From: Verrucomicrobiota bacterium
Lineage (GTDB): Bacteria > Verrucomicrobiota > Verrucomicrobiia > Opitutales > Opitutaceae
Direction: 5' to 3'
Length of the DNA stretch: 7,247 nt
Assembly: GCA_003694825.1 (NCBI GenBank)
Contig: RFJS01000119.1
Coordinates: 1 to 7,247, forward strand
Positions within the stretch are counted from its first letter, which is position 1; each line of letters begins with the position of its first letter. The position numbers and the translations under genes were made by a program. This document shows, in pieces, positions 5,329 through 7,247 of the stretch. Below the pieces are notes generated by a model, which did no database searches, was not told where the DNA came from, and was given only the letters and a program-made list of their open reading frames with translations.

Positions 5329-7247
5329 GTGAAGAAAGCCGCCACCGCTCCGCTCCACCTCATCCCGCCCCCGAAACGCCTCCGCTCCACCGGCGCCCGC
5401 TTCGCCCTCCCGGCACTCCGCGAAATCCTCGTCCCTGCCGACCTCGGCGCGCCCGGGCTCGACACCGCGCGCCAGCTCGCCACCGAAATCGGCCTCGCCA
5501 CCGGCCACGAACCCCTCGCCACCGTCCACCGCATCAGCACGTCGGATACACCCGCCATCGTCCTCGGCCTCGCCCGGCTCCCCTCCCCCGAACACTACCG
5601 CCTGCGCATCTCCCCTCGCGGCATCGACCTGCGCGGCGGCGGCGCTCCGGGGCTCTTCTACGCCGCCCAGACCCTCATCCAGATCGTCCGCCAGGCTGAC
5701 CGCCGCCACACCATCCCCACCCTCACCATCGACGACGGTCCCGACTACCCGTCGCGCGGCCTCTACCACGACATCTCCCGCGGCAAAGTCCCCACCCGGG
5801 CCACCCTCCTCGCCCTCATCGAAAAACTCGCCCACTACAAAATCAATCACCTCCAGCTCTACATCGAGCACACCTACGCCTTCGCCCGCCATCCCGACAT
5901 CTGGGCCGGCGCCGATCCCCTCACCGCCGACGACATCCGCGCCCTCGACGAACACGCCGCGCGCCACCACATCGACCTCGTTCCCTCCCTGAGCTGCTTC
6001 GGCCACTTCTACACCGCCCTCGTCAGCCCCCGCAAACAACACCTCAACGAACTCCCCATCGACGCCGCCCGCCTCCCCTTCTCCTGGTGGGACCGCATGG
6101 GCCACTACACCCTCGACTGCTGCAACCCCGAATCCCTCCGCCTCGTCCGCGAACTCATCCTCGAGCTCCGCCCCCTCTTCCGCTCCCGCTACTTCAACAT
6201 CTGCTGCGACGAAACCTTCGACCTCGGCAAGGGCCGCAACGCCGCCCACGCCGCCCGCCACGGCACCGGCCGCCTCTACCTCGACTTCCTCAACAAACTC
6301 ATCCGCATCGTCCATGAAGCCGACGCCACCCCCATGTTCTGGGGCGACATCGTCGGCAACCACCCCGAACTCGTCTCCCGCGTCCGGCGCCCCGCCATCG
6401 CCCTCGACTGGGACTACTCCGCCGACCTCCGCGACACCAAAGCCCGCCTCTTCAAAAAAGCGAAACTCCCCTTCCACATCTGCCCCGGCGTCTCCGGCTG
6501 GGACCGCTGGATCAACGGCCTCGACACCGCCACCGAAAACATCCTCCGCTTCGCCCGCCACGGCCGCCGCCATCGCGCCGCCGGCCTCCTCAACACCGAC
6601 TGGGGCGACCGCGGCCACATCAACTGCCTCGGCAACAGCTTCCACGGCTTCCTCCTCGGCGCCGCCGCCGCGTGGAACACCAACGGCACCGCCGCCGACG
6701 CCTTCGACGCCGCCTTCGCCCGCCTCGAACTCGGCGACCGCACCGGCCGCGCCACCGCCCTCATGCGGGATGCCGCCCGCCAGGCCCTCGTCTCCTGGCG
6801 CGAATTCACCTTCTGGCTCGACCCCACCCCCCATCACCCAACCGACTCCTGGGACCCCGCCACCGGCCTCCCCGCCGCCCTCCTCGACATCAACCCACGC
6901 CGCGCCTTCGCCGCCGCCGACCGCCTCGAGCGCATCCGCGATCGCTTCGCCCGCCTCGTCCCCCCCGGCGCCGCCGCCGACCCCCTCGCCCGCGAAGAAT
7001 TCCTCTTCGGCTGCCACGCCCAGGCCGTCAGCAACCGCCTCGGCGCCTGGCTCGTCTGCCTCGCCCGAAACAAACCCGCCCCGAAAAACGCCCCACCCGC
7101 CACCGCCGTCGCCGACGACCTCCGCCGCCTCGAAGCCGACTTCTCCCCCATCTGGCACGCCCGCAACCGCCCCTCCGAATACTGGCGCATCAAAACCACC
7201 CTCCTCGAACTCGCCCGCCGCCTCGACTTCGCCGCCCTCCACCACAC
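5329..7247 (+). CDS. GH20-type beta-N-acetylhexosaminidase, 3' truncated by window edge
   Basis: A probable family 20 glycoside hydrolase releasing beta-linked N-acetylhexosamines; 639 residues are visible with no stop before the window end. The N-terminal ~140 residues fit the GH20 zincin-like domain, including GLFYAAQTLIQI just before the catalytic barrel. The barrel opens with SRGLYHDISRGKVPT (from about R143), then HLQLYIEHTYAF. The catalytic Asp-Glu pair of substrate-assisted GH20 enzymes is D294-E295 in NICCDETFDLGKGR. Aromatic active-site candidates are W338 (FWGD), W361 (LDWDY) and W425 in NTDWGDRGH. The only credible start is GTG 5329: the frame has a TAA at 5287-5289 and no ATG before the conserved region. 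No Shine-Dalgarno is visible and no obvious signal peptide follows. Codons end overwhelmingly in C, more so than in the lar genes. The exact substrate is unknown, and a related hexosaminidase-like activity remains possible. Confidence 0.87.
   Translation, partial: MKKAATAPLHLIPPPKRLRSTGARFALPALREILVPADLGAPGLDTARQLATEIGLATGHEPLATVHRISTSDTPAIVLGLARLPSPEHYRLRISPRGIDLRGGGAPGLFYAAQTLIQIVRQADRRHTIPTLTIDDGPDYPSRGLYHDISRGKVPTRATLLALIEKLAHYKINHLQLYIEHTYAFARHPDIWAGADPLTADDIRALDEHAARHHIDLVPSLSCFGHFYTALVSPRKQHLNELPIDAARLPFSWWDRMGHYTLDCCNPESLRLVRELILELRPLFRSRYFNICCDETFDLGKGRNAAHAARHGTGRLYLDFLNKLIRIVHEADATPMFWGDIVGNHPELVSRVRRPAIALDWDYSADLRDTKARLFKKAKLPFHICPGVSGWDRWINGLDTATENILRFARHGRRHRAAGLLNTDWGDRGHINCLGNSFHGFLLGAAAAWNTNGTAADAFDAAFARLELGDRTGRATALMRDAARQALVSWREFTFWLDPTPHHPTDSWDPATGLPAALLDINPRRAFAAADRLERIRDRFARLVPPGAAADPLAREEFLFGCHAQAVSNRLGAWLVCLARNKPAPKNAPPATAVADDLRRLEADFSPIWHARNRPSEYWRIKTTLLELARRLDFAALHH

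Noticed and set aside
5178..5699. A 173-codon plus-strand open frame beginning at the divergent promoter region
   Set aside because: Arg/Pro/His-rich product in a different frame from the GH20 gene; it shadows that gene's N-terminal domain.
4894..7245. A 783-codon open frame on the minus strand opposite the GH20 gene
   Set aside because: Its product is a monotonous Gly/Ala/Val/Glu/Asp string, as expected when C-ending codons are read in antisense. It overlaps both the convincing GH20 gene and the esterase gene.
1..7247. CRISPR array, tRNA/rRNA genes, insertion sequence or phage attachment site
   Set aside because: I saw no regularly spaced repeats, RNA-gene sequence, transposase motifs or terminal inverted repeats with target duplications.

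Overview
The window is high-GC bacterial DNA holding seven protein-coding genes, two of them cut by the window ends. The gene set (a GH16 beta-agarase, a CE7 acetyl esterase, a GH20-type hexosaminidase and a nickel-pincer cofactor cluster), the GC-rich codons and the often weak ribosome-binding sites suggest a polysaccharide-degrading, probably marine bacterium of the Verrucomicrobia/Opitutales or Planctomycetes-Lentisphaerae sphere. This placement is inference: no rRNA or other marker gene is present.

Layout. (1) Positions 2-547 (+) hold the C-terminal part of a GH16 beta-agarase. (2) Positions 548-644 are a short convergent gap. A near-perfect 16-bp inverted repeat at 618-650, probably a shared terminator, contains the stop codon of the opposing gene. 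(3) Positions 645-4064 on the minus strand form a tightly packed operon read larE > larB > larC > putative nickel permease. Its junctions are a 4-bp overlap, a 6-bp gap and an 8-bp overlap. (4) Positions 4065-4213 are a GC-rich gap with a short hairpin. (5) Positions 4214-5179 (-) hold a CE7 acetylxylan esterase/cephalosporin-C deacetylase-type enzyme. (6) Positions 5180-5328 are a divergent intergenic region. (7) Positions 5329-7247 (+) hold a large GH20-type beta-N-acetylhexosaminidase gene that starts at GTG and runs off the window.

How the genes work together. LarB carboxylates and hydrolyses nicotinic acid adenine dinucleotide. LarE converts the two carboxylates to thiocarboxylates. LarC inserts nickel with CTP to give the nickel-pincer nucleotide (NPN). 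The fourth gene, a small multi-spanning membrane protein of the NicO/UreH-like type, plausibly supplies nickel. The whole cofactor branch is here, but no LarA-type racemase/epimerase that would use it is visible. LarE has the three-cysteine arrangement expected of [4Fe-4S]-dependent homologues, and LarC is one uninterrupted ORF with no need for the frameshift known in Lactobacillus plantarum. The flanking carbohydrate-active enzymes suggest a saccharolytic setting, but the sequence does not prove a functional link to NPN.
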